Shown here in pieces: positions 50,501-63,199 of a DNA stretch of 64,000 nt (position 1 is the first letter of the stretch; each line of letters opens with the position of its first letter). The stretch is from Antitrichia curtipendula (Eukaryota; Streptophyta; Bryopsida; Hypnales; Leucodontaceae): NCBI GenBank assembly GCA_951230915.1, contig OX579637.1:31930001-31994000 (forward strand). Direction: 5' to 3'. Under the pieces are notes generated by a model that saw only the letters and a list, made by a program, of their open reading frames with translations, made no database searches and was not told the DNA's origin. The position numbers and the translations under genes are program-made.

Positions 50501-50999
50501 GAATCAAGTCATTCCAAATATTTTCCACCAATTACATCATGTGAAGCCCAAAAAAAAATGGAGACTAAATTGAATCAAGTCATTCCAAATATTTTCCACC
50601 AATTACATCATGTGAAGCCTAAAATAATTGGAGACTAAAGTGAATCAAGTCATTCCAAATACTTTCTACCAATTACATCATGTGAAGCCCAAAAAAATTG
50701 GAGACTAAGTTGAATCAAGTCTTTCCAAATAATTTCCACCAATTACATCATGTGAGGCCTAAAAAAATTGGAGACAAAATTAAATCAAGTCATTCCTAAT
50801 ATTTTCCACCAATTACATCATGTGAAGCCCAAAAAAATTAAAGACCACATTGAATCACGTCTTTCCAAATATTCTCCACCAATTACACCATGTGAAGCCT
50901 TAAAAAATTGGAGACTAAATTGAATCAAGTCATTCCAAATATTTTCCACCAATTACATCATGTGAAGCCCAGAAAAAAATGGAGACTAAATTGAATCAC

Positions 51000-52560
51000 G
51001 TCATTCCAAATATTTTCCACCAATTACATCATGTGAAGCATAAAATAATTGGAGACTAAAGTGAATCAAGTCATTCCAAATACTTTCTACCAATTACATC
51101 ATGTGAAGTCTAAAAAAATTGGAGACTAAATTGAATCAAGTCATTCCAAATATTTTCCACCAATTACATCATGTGCAGCCTAAAAAAACTGGAGACTAAA
51201 TTGAATCAAGTCAATCAAAATACATTCCACCAATTACATCATGTGAAGCCCAGAAAAAAATGGAGACTAAATTGAATCAAGTCATTCCAAATATTTTCCA
51301 CCAATTACATCATGTGAAGCCTAAAAAAATTGGAGACTAAATTGAATCAAGTCATTCCAAATATTTTCCACCAATTACATCATGTGAAGCCCAGAAAAAA
51401 ATGGAGACTAAATTGAATCACGTCATTCCAAATATTTTCCACCAATTACATCATGTGAAGCATAAAATAATTGGAGACTAAATTGAATCAAGTCATTCCA
51501 AATACTTTCTACCAATTACATCATGTGAAGTCTAAAAAAATTGGAGACTAAATTGAATCAAGTCATTCCAAATATTTTCCACCAATTACATCATGTGCAG
51601 CCTAAAAAAACTGGAGACTAAATTGAATCAAGTCAATCAAAATACATTCCACCAATTACATCATGTGAAGCCCAGAAAAAAATGGAGACTAAATTGAATC
51701 AAGTCATTCCAAATATTTTCCACCAATTCCATCATGTGAAGCCTAAAAAAATTGGAGACTAAATTGAATCAAGTCATTCCAAATATTTTCCACCAATTAC
51801 ATCATGTGAAGCCTAAAATAATTGGAGACTAAAGTGAATCAAGTCATTCCAAATACTTTCTACCAATTACATCATGTGAAGCCCAAAAAAATTGGAGACT
51901 AAGTTGAATCAAGTCTTTCCAAATATTTTCCACCAATTACATCATGTGAAGCATAAAATAATTGGAGACTAAAGTGAATCAAGTCATTCCAAATACTTTC
52001 TACCAATTACATCATGTGAAGTCTAAAATAATTGGAGACTAAATTGAATCACGTCATTCCAAATATTTTCCACCAATTACATCATGTGAAGCCTAAAAAA
52101 ATTGCAGACTAAATTGAATCAAGTCATTCGAAATATTTTCCACCAATTACATCATGTGAAGCCTAAAAAAATTGGAGACTAAATTGAATCACGTCATTCC
52201 AAATATTTTCCACCAATTACATCATGTGAAGCATAAAATAATTGGAGACTAAAGTGAATCAAGTCATTCCAAATACTTTCTACCAATTACATCATGTGAA
52301 GTCTAAAAAAATTGGAGACTAAATTGAATCAAGTCATTCCAAATATTTTCCACCAATTACATCATGTGCAGCCTAAAAAAACTGGAGACTAAATTGAATC
52401 AAGTCAATCAAAATACATTCCACCAATTACATCATGTGAAGCCCAGAAAAAAATGGAGACTAAATTGAATCAAGTCATTCCAAATATTTTCCACCAATTC
52501 CATCATGTGAAGCCTAAAAAAATTGGAGACTAAATTGAATCAAGTCATTCCAAATATTTT
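51000..52560 (+). repeat. 6-monomer (422-bp) and 11-monomer (771-bp) duplications tagged by GTGCAGCC
   Basis: GCAGCCTAAAAAAACTGG occurs at 51,175, 51,597 and 52,368. Each is followed by GTCAATCAAAATACATTCC and preceded by GAAGTCTAAA and GAAGCATAAA copies. CCACCAATTCCATC follows the second and third tags but not the first, so the third unit derives from the second. Confidence 0.85.
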
Positions 52561-52929
52561 CCACCAATTACATCATGTGAAGCCCAAAAAAAAATGGAGA
52601 CTAAATTGAATCAAGTCATTCCAAATATTTTCCACCAATTACATCATGTGAAGCCTAAAATAATTGGAGACTAAATTGAATCAAGTCATTCCAAATACTT
52701 TCTACCAATTACATCATGTGAAGCCCAAAAAAATTGGAGACTAAATTGAATCAAGTCATTCCAAATAATTTCCACCAATTACATCATGTGAAGCCTAAAA
52801 AAATTGGAGACAAAATTGAATCAAGTCATTCCTAATATTTTCCACCAATTACATCATGTGACGTATAAAAAAATTGGAGACCAAATTGAATCACGTCATT
52901 CCAAATATTTTCCACCAATTACATCATGT

Positions 52930-55900
52930 GAAGCCTAAAAGAATCGGAGACTAAATTGAATCACGTCATTCCAAATATTTTGCACCAATTACATCATGTG
53001 AAGCCTAAAAAAAAAGGAGACTAAATTGAATCACGTCATTCCAAGTAATTTCCACCAATTACATCATGTGAAGCCTAAAAAGATTGGAGACTAAATTGAA
53101 TCAAGTCATTCAAAATATTTTCCACCAATTACATCATGTGAAGCCTAAAAGAATCGGAGACTAAATTGAATCACGTCATTCCAAATATTTTGCACCAATT
53201 ACATCATGTGAAGCCTAAAAAAAAAGGAGACTAAATTGAATCACGTCATTCCAAATAATTTCCACCAATTACATCATGTGAAGCCTAAAAAGATTGGAGA
53301 CTAAATTGAATCAAGTCATTCCAAATATTTTCCACCAATAACATCATGTGAAGCCCAGAAAAAAATGGAGACAAAATTGAATCAAGTCATTCCAAATATT
53401 TTCCACCAATTACATCATGTGAAGCCCAAAAAAAATTAGAGACTAAATTGAATCAAGTCTTTCCAAATATTCTCCATCAATTACAACATGTGAAGCCTAA
53501 AAAATTTGGAGACTAAATTGAATCAAGTCATTTTAAATATTTTCCACCAATTACATCATGTGATGCCTAAAAAAATTGGAGACTATATTGAATCAAGTCA
53601 TTCCAAATATTTTCCACCAATTACATCATGTGAAGCCTAAAAAAACTGGAGATTAAATTGAATCAAGTCATTCCAAATATTTTCCACCAATTACATCATG
53701 TGAAGCCCAGAAAAAAATAGAGACTAAATTTAATCAAGTCATTCCAAATATTTTCCACCAATTACATCATGTGAAGCCTAAAAAAATTGGAGACTAAATT
53801 GAATCAAGTCATTCCTAATATTTTCCACCAATTACATCATGTGAAGCCTGAAAAAATTGGAGACCAAATTGAATCACGTCATTCCAAATTTTTCCACCAA
53901 TTACATCATGTGAAGCCTAAAAAAAAAGGAGACTAAATTGAATCAAGTCATTCCAAATACTTTCTACCAATTACATCATGTGAAGCCTAAAAAGATTGGA
54001 GACTAAATTGAATCAAGTCATTCCAAATATTTTCCACCAATTACATCATGTGAAGCCCAGAAAAAAATGGAGACAAAATTGAATCAATTCATTCCTAATA
54101 TTTTCCACCAATAACATCATGTGAAGCCTAAAAAAAATGGAGACTAAATTGAATCAAGTCATTCCAAATATTCTCCAACAATTACATCATGTGAAGCCTA
54201 AAAAAATTGGAGACTAAATTGAACCAAGTCATTCCAAATATTTTCTACCAATTACATCATGTGAAGCCTAAAAAGATTGGAGACTAAATTGAATCAAGTC
54301 ATTCCAAATATTTTCCATCAATTACAACATGTGAAGCCTAAAGAATTTGAGGACTAAATTGAATCAAGTCATTTTAAATATTTTCCACCAATTACATTAT
54401 GTGAAGCCTAAAAAAATTGGAGACTAAATTGAATCAAGTCATTCCAAATATTTTCCACCAATTACATCATGTGAAGCCCAAATAAAAATGGAGACTAAAT
54501 TGAATCAAGTCATTCCAAATATTTTCCACCAATTACATCATGTGAATCCTAAAAAAATAGAGGCTAAATTGAATCAAACCAATCCAAATATTTCCCACAA
54601 ATTACATCATGTGAAGCCTAAAAGAATTGGAGACTAAAGTGAATCAAGTCATTCCAAATACTTTCTACCAATTACTTCATGTGAAGCCCAAAAAAATTGG
54701 AGACTCAGTTGAATCAAGTCATTCAAAATATTTTCCACCAATTACATCATGTGAAGCCTAAAATAATTGGAGACTAAATTGAATCAAGTCATTCCAAATA
54801 CTTTCTACCAATTACTTCATGTGAAGCCCAAAAAAATTGGAGACTCAGTTGAATCAAGTCATTCAAAATATTTTCCACCAATTACATCATGTGAAGCCTA
54901 AAAACATTGGAGACAAAATTGAATCAAGTCATTCCAAATATTTTCCACCAATTACATCATGTGAAGCCTAAAATAATTGGAGACAAAATTAAATCAAGTC
55001 ATTCCAAATACTTTCTACCAATTACTTCATGTGAAGCCCAAAAAAATTGGAGACTCAGTTGAATCAAGTCATTCAAAATATTTTCCACCAATTACATCAT
55101 GTGAATCCTAAAAACATTGGAGACTAAATTGAATCACGTCATTCCAAATATTTTGCACCAATTACATCATGTGAAGCCTAAAAAAGAAGGAGACTAAATT
55201 GAATCAAGTCATTCGAAATATTTTCCACCAATTACATCATGTGAAGCCTAAAAGAATCGGAGACTAAATTGAATCACGTCATTCCAAATATTTTGCACCA
55301 ATTACATCATGTGAAGCCTAAAAAAAAATGGAGACTAAATTGAATCAAGTCATTCCAAATATTTTCCACCAATTACATCATGTGAAGCCTAAAATAATTG
55401 GAGACTAAATTGAATCACGTCATTCCAAATAATTTCCACCAATTACATCATGTGAAGCCTAAAAAAATTGGAGACTAAATTGAATCAAGTCATTCCAAAT
55501 ATTTTCCACCAATTACATCATGTGAAGCCCAAAAAAAAATAGAGACTAAATTGAATCAAGTCTTTCCAAATATTCTCCACCAATTACATCATGTGAAGCC
55601 TAAAATAATTGGAGACTAAATTGAATCACGTCATTCCAAATATTTTGCACCAATTACATCATGTGAAGCCTAAAAAAAAAGGAGACTAAATTGAATCAAG
55701 TCATTCAAAATATTTTCCACCAATTACATCATGTGAAGCCTAAAAGAATCGGAGACTAAATTGAATCACGTCATTCCAAATATTTTGCACCAATTACATC
55801 ATGTGAAGCCTAAAAAAAAAGGAGACTAAATTGAATCACGTCATTCCAAATAATTTCCACCAATTACATCATGTGAAGCCTAAAAAAATTGGAGACTAAA

Positions 55901-56300
55901 TTGAATCAAGTCATTCCAAATATTTTCCACCAATTACATCATGTGAAGCCCAAAAAAAAATAGAGACTAAATTGAATCAAGTCTTTCCAAATATTCTCCA
56001 CCAATTACATCATGTGAAGCCTAAAATAATTGGAGACTAAATTGAATCACGTCATTCCAAATATTTTGCACCAATTACATCATGTGAAGCCTAAAAAAAT
56101 TGGAGACTAAATTGAATCAAGTCATTCAAAATATTTTCCACCAATTACATCATGTGAAGCCTAAAAGAATCGGAGACTAAATTGAATCACGTCATTCCAA
56201 ATATTTTGCACCAATTACATCATGTGAAGCCTAAAAAAAAAGGAGACTAAATTGAATCAAGTCATTCCAAATATTTTCCACCAATTACATCATGTGAAGC
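52930..56300 (+). repeat. GAATCGGAG / TTTGCACC cluster
   Basis: GAATCGGAGAC lies at 52,941, 53,151, 55,254, 55,746 and 56,167. Each is followed by an AATCACGTC copy with ATTTTGCACCAATTACATC. Spacings within the two groups are 210, 492 and 421 bp (3, 7 and 6 monomers). Between the groups (53.3-55.1 kb) are CATTTTAAATATT, ACTTCATGTG and GACTCAGTTG copies that recur at 60-64 kb. Confidence 0.82.
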
Positions 56301-56859
56301 CTAAAATAATTGGAGACTAAATTGAATCACGTCATTCCAAATATTTTCCACCAATTACATCATGTGAAGCCTAAAAAAAAATGGAGACTAAATTGAATCA
56401 AGTCATTCCAAATATTCTCCACCAATTACATCATGTGAAGCCTAAAATAATTGGAGACTAAATTGAATCACGTCATTCCAAATAATTTCCACCAATTACA
56501 TCATGTGAAGCCTAAAAAAAAAGGAGACTAAATTGAATCAAGTCATTCCAAATATTTTCCACCAATTACATCATGTGAAGCCCAAAAAAAAATGGAGACT
56601 AAATTGAATCAAGTCATTCCAAATATTTTCCACCAATTACATCATGTGAAGCCTAAAATAATTGGAGACTAAAGTGAATCAAGTCATTCCAAATACTTTC
56701 TAACAATTACATCATGTGAAGCCCAAAAAAATTGGAGACTAAGTTGAATCAAGTCATTCCAAATAATTTCCACCAATTACATCATGTGAAGCCTAAAAAA
56801 ATTGGAGACAAAATTGAATCAAGTCATTCCAAATATTTTCCACCAATTGCATCATGTGA

Positions 56860-58690
56860 AGCCTAAAAAAATTGGAGACCAAATTGAATCACGTCATTCC
56901 AAATATTTTCCACCAATTACATCATGTGAAGCCTAAAAAAAAAGGAGACTATATTGAATCAAGTCATTCCAAATATTTTCCACCAATTACATTATGTGAA
57001 GCCCAAAAAAAAATAGAGACTAAATTGAATCAAGTCTTTCCAAATATTCTCCACCAATTACACCATGTGAAGCCTTAAAAAATTGGAGACTAAATTGAAT
57101 CAAGTCATTCCAAATATTTTCCACCAATTACATCATGTGAAGCCCAGAAAAAAATAGAGGCTAAATTGAATCAAGTCATTCCTAATATTTTCCACCAATT
57201 ACATCATGTGAAGCCTAAAAAAAATGGAGACTAAATTGAATCAAGTCATTCCAAATATTTTCCACGAATTACATCATGTGAAGCCCAGAAAAAAATGAAG
57301 ACTAAATTGAATCAAGTCATTCCAAATATTTTCCACCAATTACATCATGTGAAGCCTAAAATAATTGGAGACTCAGTTGAATCAAGTCATTCAAAATATT
57401 TTCCACCAATTACATCATCTGAAGCCCAAAAAAAAATGGAGACTAAATTGAATCAAGTCATTCCAAATATTTTCCACCAATTACATCATGTGAAGCCTAA
57501 AATAATTGGAGACTATGGTGAATCATGTCATTCCAAATACTTTCTACCAATTACATCATGTGAAGCCCAAAAAAATTGGAGACTAAGTTGAATCAAGTCA
57601 TTCAAAATATTTTCCACCAATTACATCATCTGAAGCATAAAATAATTGGAGACTAAAGTGAATCAAGTCATTCCAAATACTTTCTACCAATTACATCATG
57701 TGAAGTCTAAAAAAATTGGAGACTAAATTGAATCAAGTCATTCCAAATGTTTTCCACCAATTGCATCATGTGAAGCCTAAAAAAATTGGAGACCAAATTG
57801 AATCACGTCATTCCAAATATTTTCCACCAATTACATCATGTGAAGCCTAAAAAAAAAGGAGACTATATTGAATCAAGTCATTCCAAATATTTTCCACCAA
57901 TTACATTATGTGAAGCCCAAAAAAAAATAGAGACTAAATTGAATCAAGTCTTTCCAAATATTCTCCACCAATTACACCATGTGAAGCCTTAAAAAATTGG
58001 AGACTAAATTGAATCAAGTCATTCCAAATATTTTCCACCAATTACATCATGTGAAGCCCAGAAAAAAATAGAGGCTAAATTGAATCAAGTCATTCCTAAT
58101 ATTTTCCACCAATTACATCATGTGAAGCCTAAAAAAAATGGAGACTAAATTGAATCAAGTCATTCCAAATATTTTCCACGAATTACATCATGTGAAGCCC
58201 AGAAAAAAATGAAGACTAAATTGAATCAAGTCATTCCAAATATTTTCCACCAATTACATCATGTGAAGCCTAAAATAATTGGAGACTAAATTGAATCAAG
58301 TCATTCAAAATATTTTCCACCAATTACATCATCTGAAGCCCAAAAAAAAATGGAGACTAAATTGAATCAAGTCATTCCAAATATTTTCCACCAATTACAT
58401 CATGTGAAGCCTAAAATAATTGGAGACTATGGTGAATCATGTCATTCCAAATACTTTCTACCAATTACATCATGTGAAGCCCAAAAAAATTGGAGACTAA
58501 GTTGAATCAAGTCATTCAAAATATTTTCCACCAATTACATCATCTGAAGCATAAAATAATTGGAGACTAAAGTGAATCAAGTCATTCCAAATACTTTCTA
58601 CCAATTACATCATGTGAAGTCTAAAAAAAAATAGAGACTAAATTGAATCAAGTCATTCCAAATGTTTTCCACCAATTACATCATGTGAAG
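56860..58690 (+). repeat. Tandem 914-bp (13-monomer) duplication
   Basis: GACCAAATTGAATCACG copies near 56,877 and 57,791 and GACTATGGTGAATCATG at 57,511 and 58,425 are 914 bp apart. The units are nearly the same but differ at GACTCAGTTG (57,371) versus GACTAAATTG (58,285). That single change decides whether a 98-codon chance reading frame stays open. Confidence 0.85.
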
Positions 58691-61600
58691 CCCAAAAAAA
58701 AATGGAGACTAAATTGAATCAAGTCATTCCAAATATTTTCCACCAATTACATAATGTGAAGCCCAAAAAAAAATAGAGGCTAAATTGAATCAAGTCAATC
58801 CAAATCTTTTACACCAATTGCACCATGTGAAGCCTAAAAAAATTGGAGACTAAATTGAATCAAGTCATTCCAAATATTTTCCACCAATTACATCATGTGA
58901 AGCCTAAAAAAACTGGAGACTAAATTGAATCAAGTCAATCGAAATATTTTCCACCAATTACATCATGTGAAGCCCAGAAAAAAATGGAGACTAAATTGAA
59001 TCAAGTCATTCCAAATATTTTCCACCAATTACATCATGTGAAGCCTAAAAAAATTGGAGACTAAATTGAATCAAGTCATTCCAAATATTTTCCACCAATT
59101 ACATCATGTGAAGCCCAAAAAAAAATGGAGACTAAATTGAATCAAGTCATTCCAAATATTTTCCACCAATTACATCATGTGAAGCCTAAAATAATTGGAG
59201 ACTAAAGTGAATCAAGTCATTCCAAATACTTTCTACCAATTACATCATGTGAAGCCCAAAAAAAAATAGAGACTAAATTGAATCAAGTCATTCCAAATAT
59301 TTTCCACCAATTACATCATGTGAAGCCTAAAATAATTGGAGACTAAAGTGAATCAAGTCATTCCAAATACTTTCTACCAATTACATCATGTGAAGCCCAA
59401 AAAAATTGGAGACTAAGTTGAATCAAGTCTTTCCAAATAATTTCCACCAAATACATCATGTGAAGCCTAAAAAAATTGGAGACAAAATTAAATCAAGTCA
59501 TTCCTAATATTTTCCACCAATTACATCATGTGAAGCCCAAAAAAATTAAAGACCACATTGAATCACGTCTTTCCAAATATTCTCCACCAATTACACCATG
59601 TGAAGCCTTAAAAAATTGGAGACTAAATTGAATCAAGTCATTCCAAATATTTTCCACCAATTACATCATGTGAAGCCCAGAAAAAAATGGAGACTAAATT
59701 GAATCAAGTCATTCCAAATATTTTCCACCAATTACATCATGTGAAGCCCAGAAACAAATAGAGGCTAAATTGAATCAAGTCATTCCTAATATTTTCCACC
59801 AATTACATCATGTGAAGCCTAAAAAAAATGGAGACTAAATTGAATCAAGTCATTCCAAATATTCTCCACCAATTGCATCATGTGAAGCCTAAAAAAATTG
59901 GAGATTAAATTGAACCAAGTCATTCCAAATATTTTCTACCAATTACATCATGTGAAGCCTAAAAAAATTGGAGACTAAATTGAATCAAGTCATTCCAAAT
60001 ATTTTCCACCAATTACATCATGTGAAGCCTGAAAAAAATGGAGATTAAATTGAACCAAGTCATTCCAAATATTTTCCACCAATTACATCATCTGAAGCAT
60101 AAAATAATTGGAGACTAAAGTGAATCAAGTCATTCCAAATACTTTCTACCAATTACATCATGTGAAGTCTAAAAAAATTGGAGACTAAATTGAATCAAGT
60201 CATTCGAAATATTTTCCACCAATTACATCATGTGAAGCCCAAAAAAAAATAGAGACTAAATTGAATCAAGTCTTTCCAAATATTCTCCACCAATTACACC
60301 ATGTGAAGCCTAAAAAAATTGGAGACTAAATTGAATCAAGTCCTTCCAAATATTTTCCACCAATTACATCATGTGAAGTCTAAAAAAATTGGAGACTAAG
60401 TTGAATCAAGTCATTCAAAATATTTTCCACCAATTACATCATGTGAAGCCTAAAAAGATTGGAGACTAAATTGAATCAAGTCATTCCAAATATTTTCCAC
60501 CAACTACATCATGTGAAGCCCAGAAAAAAATGGAGACAAAATTGAATCAAGTCATTCCAAATATTTTCCACCAATTACATCATGTGAAGCCCAAAAAAAA
60601 TTAGAGACTAAATTGAATCAAGTCTTTCCAAATATTCTCCATCAATTACAACATGTGAAGCCTAAAAAATTTGGAGACTAAATTGAATCAAGTCATTTTA
60701 AATATTTTCCACGAATTACATCATGTGAAGCCTAAAAAAATTGGAGACTAAATTGAATCAAGTCATTCCAAATATTTTCCACCAATTACATCATGTGAAG
60801 CCTAAAAAAACTGGAGATTAAATTGAATCAAGTCATTCCAAATATTTTCCACCAATTACATCATGTGAAGCCCAGAAAAAAATAGAGACTAAATTTAATC
60901 AAGTCATTCCAAATATTTTCCACCAATTACATCATGTGAAGCCTAAAAAAATTGGAGACTAAATTGAATCAAGTCATTCCAAATATTTTCCACCAATTCC
61001 ATCATGTGAAGCCTAAAAAAACTGGAGACTAAATTGAATCAAGTCAATCGAAATATTTTCCACCAATTACATCATGTGAAGCCCAGAAAAAAATGGAGAC
61101 TAAATTGAATCAAGTCATTCCAAATATTTTCCACCAATTACATCATGTGAAGCCTAAAAAAATTGGAGACTAAATTGAATCAAGTCATTCCAAATATTTT
61201 CCACCAATTACATCATGTGAAGCCCAAAAAAAAATGGAGACTAAATTGAATCAAGTCATTCCAAATATTTTCCACCAATTACATCATGTGAAGCCTAAAA
61301 AAATAGAGGCTAAATTGAATCAAGTCAATCCAAATATTTCCCACCAATTACATCATGTGAAGCCTAAAAGAATTGGAGACTAAAGTGAATCAAGTCATTC
61401 CAAATACTTTCTACCAATTACTTCATGTGAAGCCCAAAAAAATTGGAGACTCAGTTGAATCAAGTCATTCAAAATATTTTCCACCAATTACATCATGTGA
61501 AGCCTAAAAGAATTGGAGACAAAATTGAATCACGTCATTCCAAATATTTTCCACCAATTACATCATGTGAAGCCTAAAAAAAACGGAGAATAAATTGAAT

Positions 61601-62199
61601 CAAGTCATTCCAAATATTTTCCACCAATTACATCATGTGAAGCATAAAATAATTGGAGACTAAAGTGAATCAAGTCAATCCAAATATTTTACACCAATTG
61701 CACCATGTGAAGCGTAAAAAAATTGGAGACTAAATTGAATCAAGTCATTCCAAATATTTTCCACCAATTACATCATGTGAAGCCTAAAAAAACTGGAGAC
61801 TAAATTGAATCAAGTCAATCAAAATATTTTCCACCAATTACATCATGTGAAGCCCAGAAAAAAATGGAGACTAAATTGAATCAAGTCATTCCAAATATTT
61901 TCCACCAATTACATCATGTGAAGCCTAAAAAAATTGGAGACTAAATTGAATGAAGTCATTCCAAATATTTTCCACCAATTACATCATGTGAAGCCCAAAA
62001 AAAAATGGAGACTAAATTGAATCAAGTCATTCCAAATATTTTCCACCAATTACATCATGTGAAGCCTAAAATAATTGGAGACTAAAGTGAATCAAGTCAT
62101 TCCAAATACTTTTTACCAATTACATCATGTGAAGCCCAAAAAAATTGGAGACTAAGTTGAATCAAGTCATTCCAAATAATTTCCACCAATTACATCATG

Positions 62200-63120
62200 T
62201 GAAGCCTAAAAAAATTGGAGACAAAATTGAATCAAGTCATTCCTAATATTTTCCACCAATTACATCATGTGAAGCCTAATAAAATTGGAGACCAAATTGA
62301 ATCACGTCATTCCAAATTTTTCCACCAATTACATCATGTGAAGCCTAAAAAAAAAGGAGACTATATTGAATCAAGTCATTCCAAATATTTTCCACCAATT
62401 ACATCATGTGAAGCCCAGAAAAAAATGGAGACAAAATTGAATCAAGTCATTCCAAATATTTTCCACCAATTACATCATGTGAAGCCTAAAAAAATTGGAG
62501 ACAAAATTGAATCAAGTCATTCCTAATATTTTCCACCAATTACATCATGTGAAGCCTAATAAAATTGGAGACCAAATTGAATCACGTCATTCCAAATTTT
62601 TCCACCAATTACATCATGTGAAGCCCAAAAAAAAATGGAGACTAAATTGAATCAAGTCATTCCAAATATTTTCCACCAATTACATCATGTGAAGCCTAAA
62701 ATAATTGGAGACTAAAGTGAATCAAGTCATTCCAAATACTTTTTACCAATCACATCATGTGAAGCCCAAAAAAATTGGAGACTAAGTTGAATCAAGTCAT
62801 TCCAAATAATTTCCACCAATTACATCATGTGAAGCCTAAAAAAATTGGAGACAAAATTGAATCAAGTCATTCCTAATATTTTCCACCAATTACATCATGT
62901 GAAGCCTAATAAAATTGGAGACCAAATTGAATCACGTCATTCCAAATTTTTCCACCAATTACATCATGTGAATCCTAAAAAAAAAGGAGACTATATTGAA
63001 TCAAGTCATTCCAAATATTTTCCACCAATTACATCATGTGAAGCCCAGAAAAAAATGGAGACAAAATTGAATCAAGTCATTCCAAATATTTTCCACCAAT
63101 TACATCATGTGAAGCCCAGA
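62200..63120 (+). repeat. 630-bp (9-monomer) duplication with 1-bp-deleted monomers
   Basis: TCCAAATTTTTCC, a one-base deletion of TCCAAATATTTTCC, occurs at 62,311, 62,591 and 62,941, spaced 280 and 350 bp. Each lies in a GACCAAATTGAATCACG copy preceded by GCCTAATAAAATTGG. The outer two are 630 bp apart and share the same following copies. The only other example of this deletion I saw is at 53,883. Confidence 0.85.
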
Positions 63121-63199
63121 AAAAAATAGAGGCTAAATTGAATCAAGTCATTCCTAATATTTTCCACCAATTACATCATGTGAAGCCTAAAAAAAATGG

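Noticed and set aside
57295..57591. 98-codon reading frame
   Set aside because: The duplicate 914 bp downstream loses the frame by a GACTCAGTTG to GACTAAATTG difference. No coding constraint is visible.
62215..62526. Longest reading frame, 103 codons
   Set aside because: It exists because a one-base deletion (TCCAAATTTTTCC at 62,311) shifts the frame between monomers. The near-copy 630 bp on (62,845-63,129) has a different end. It is satellite sequence, not a gene.
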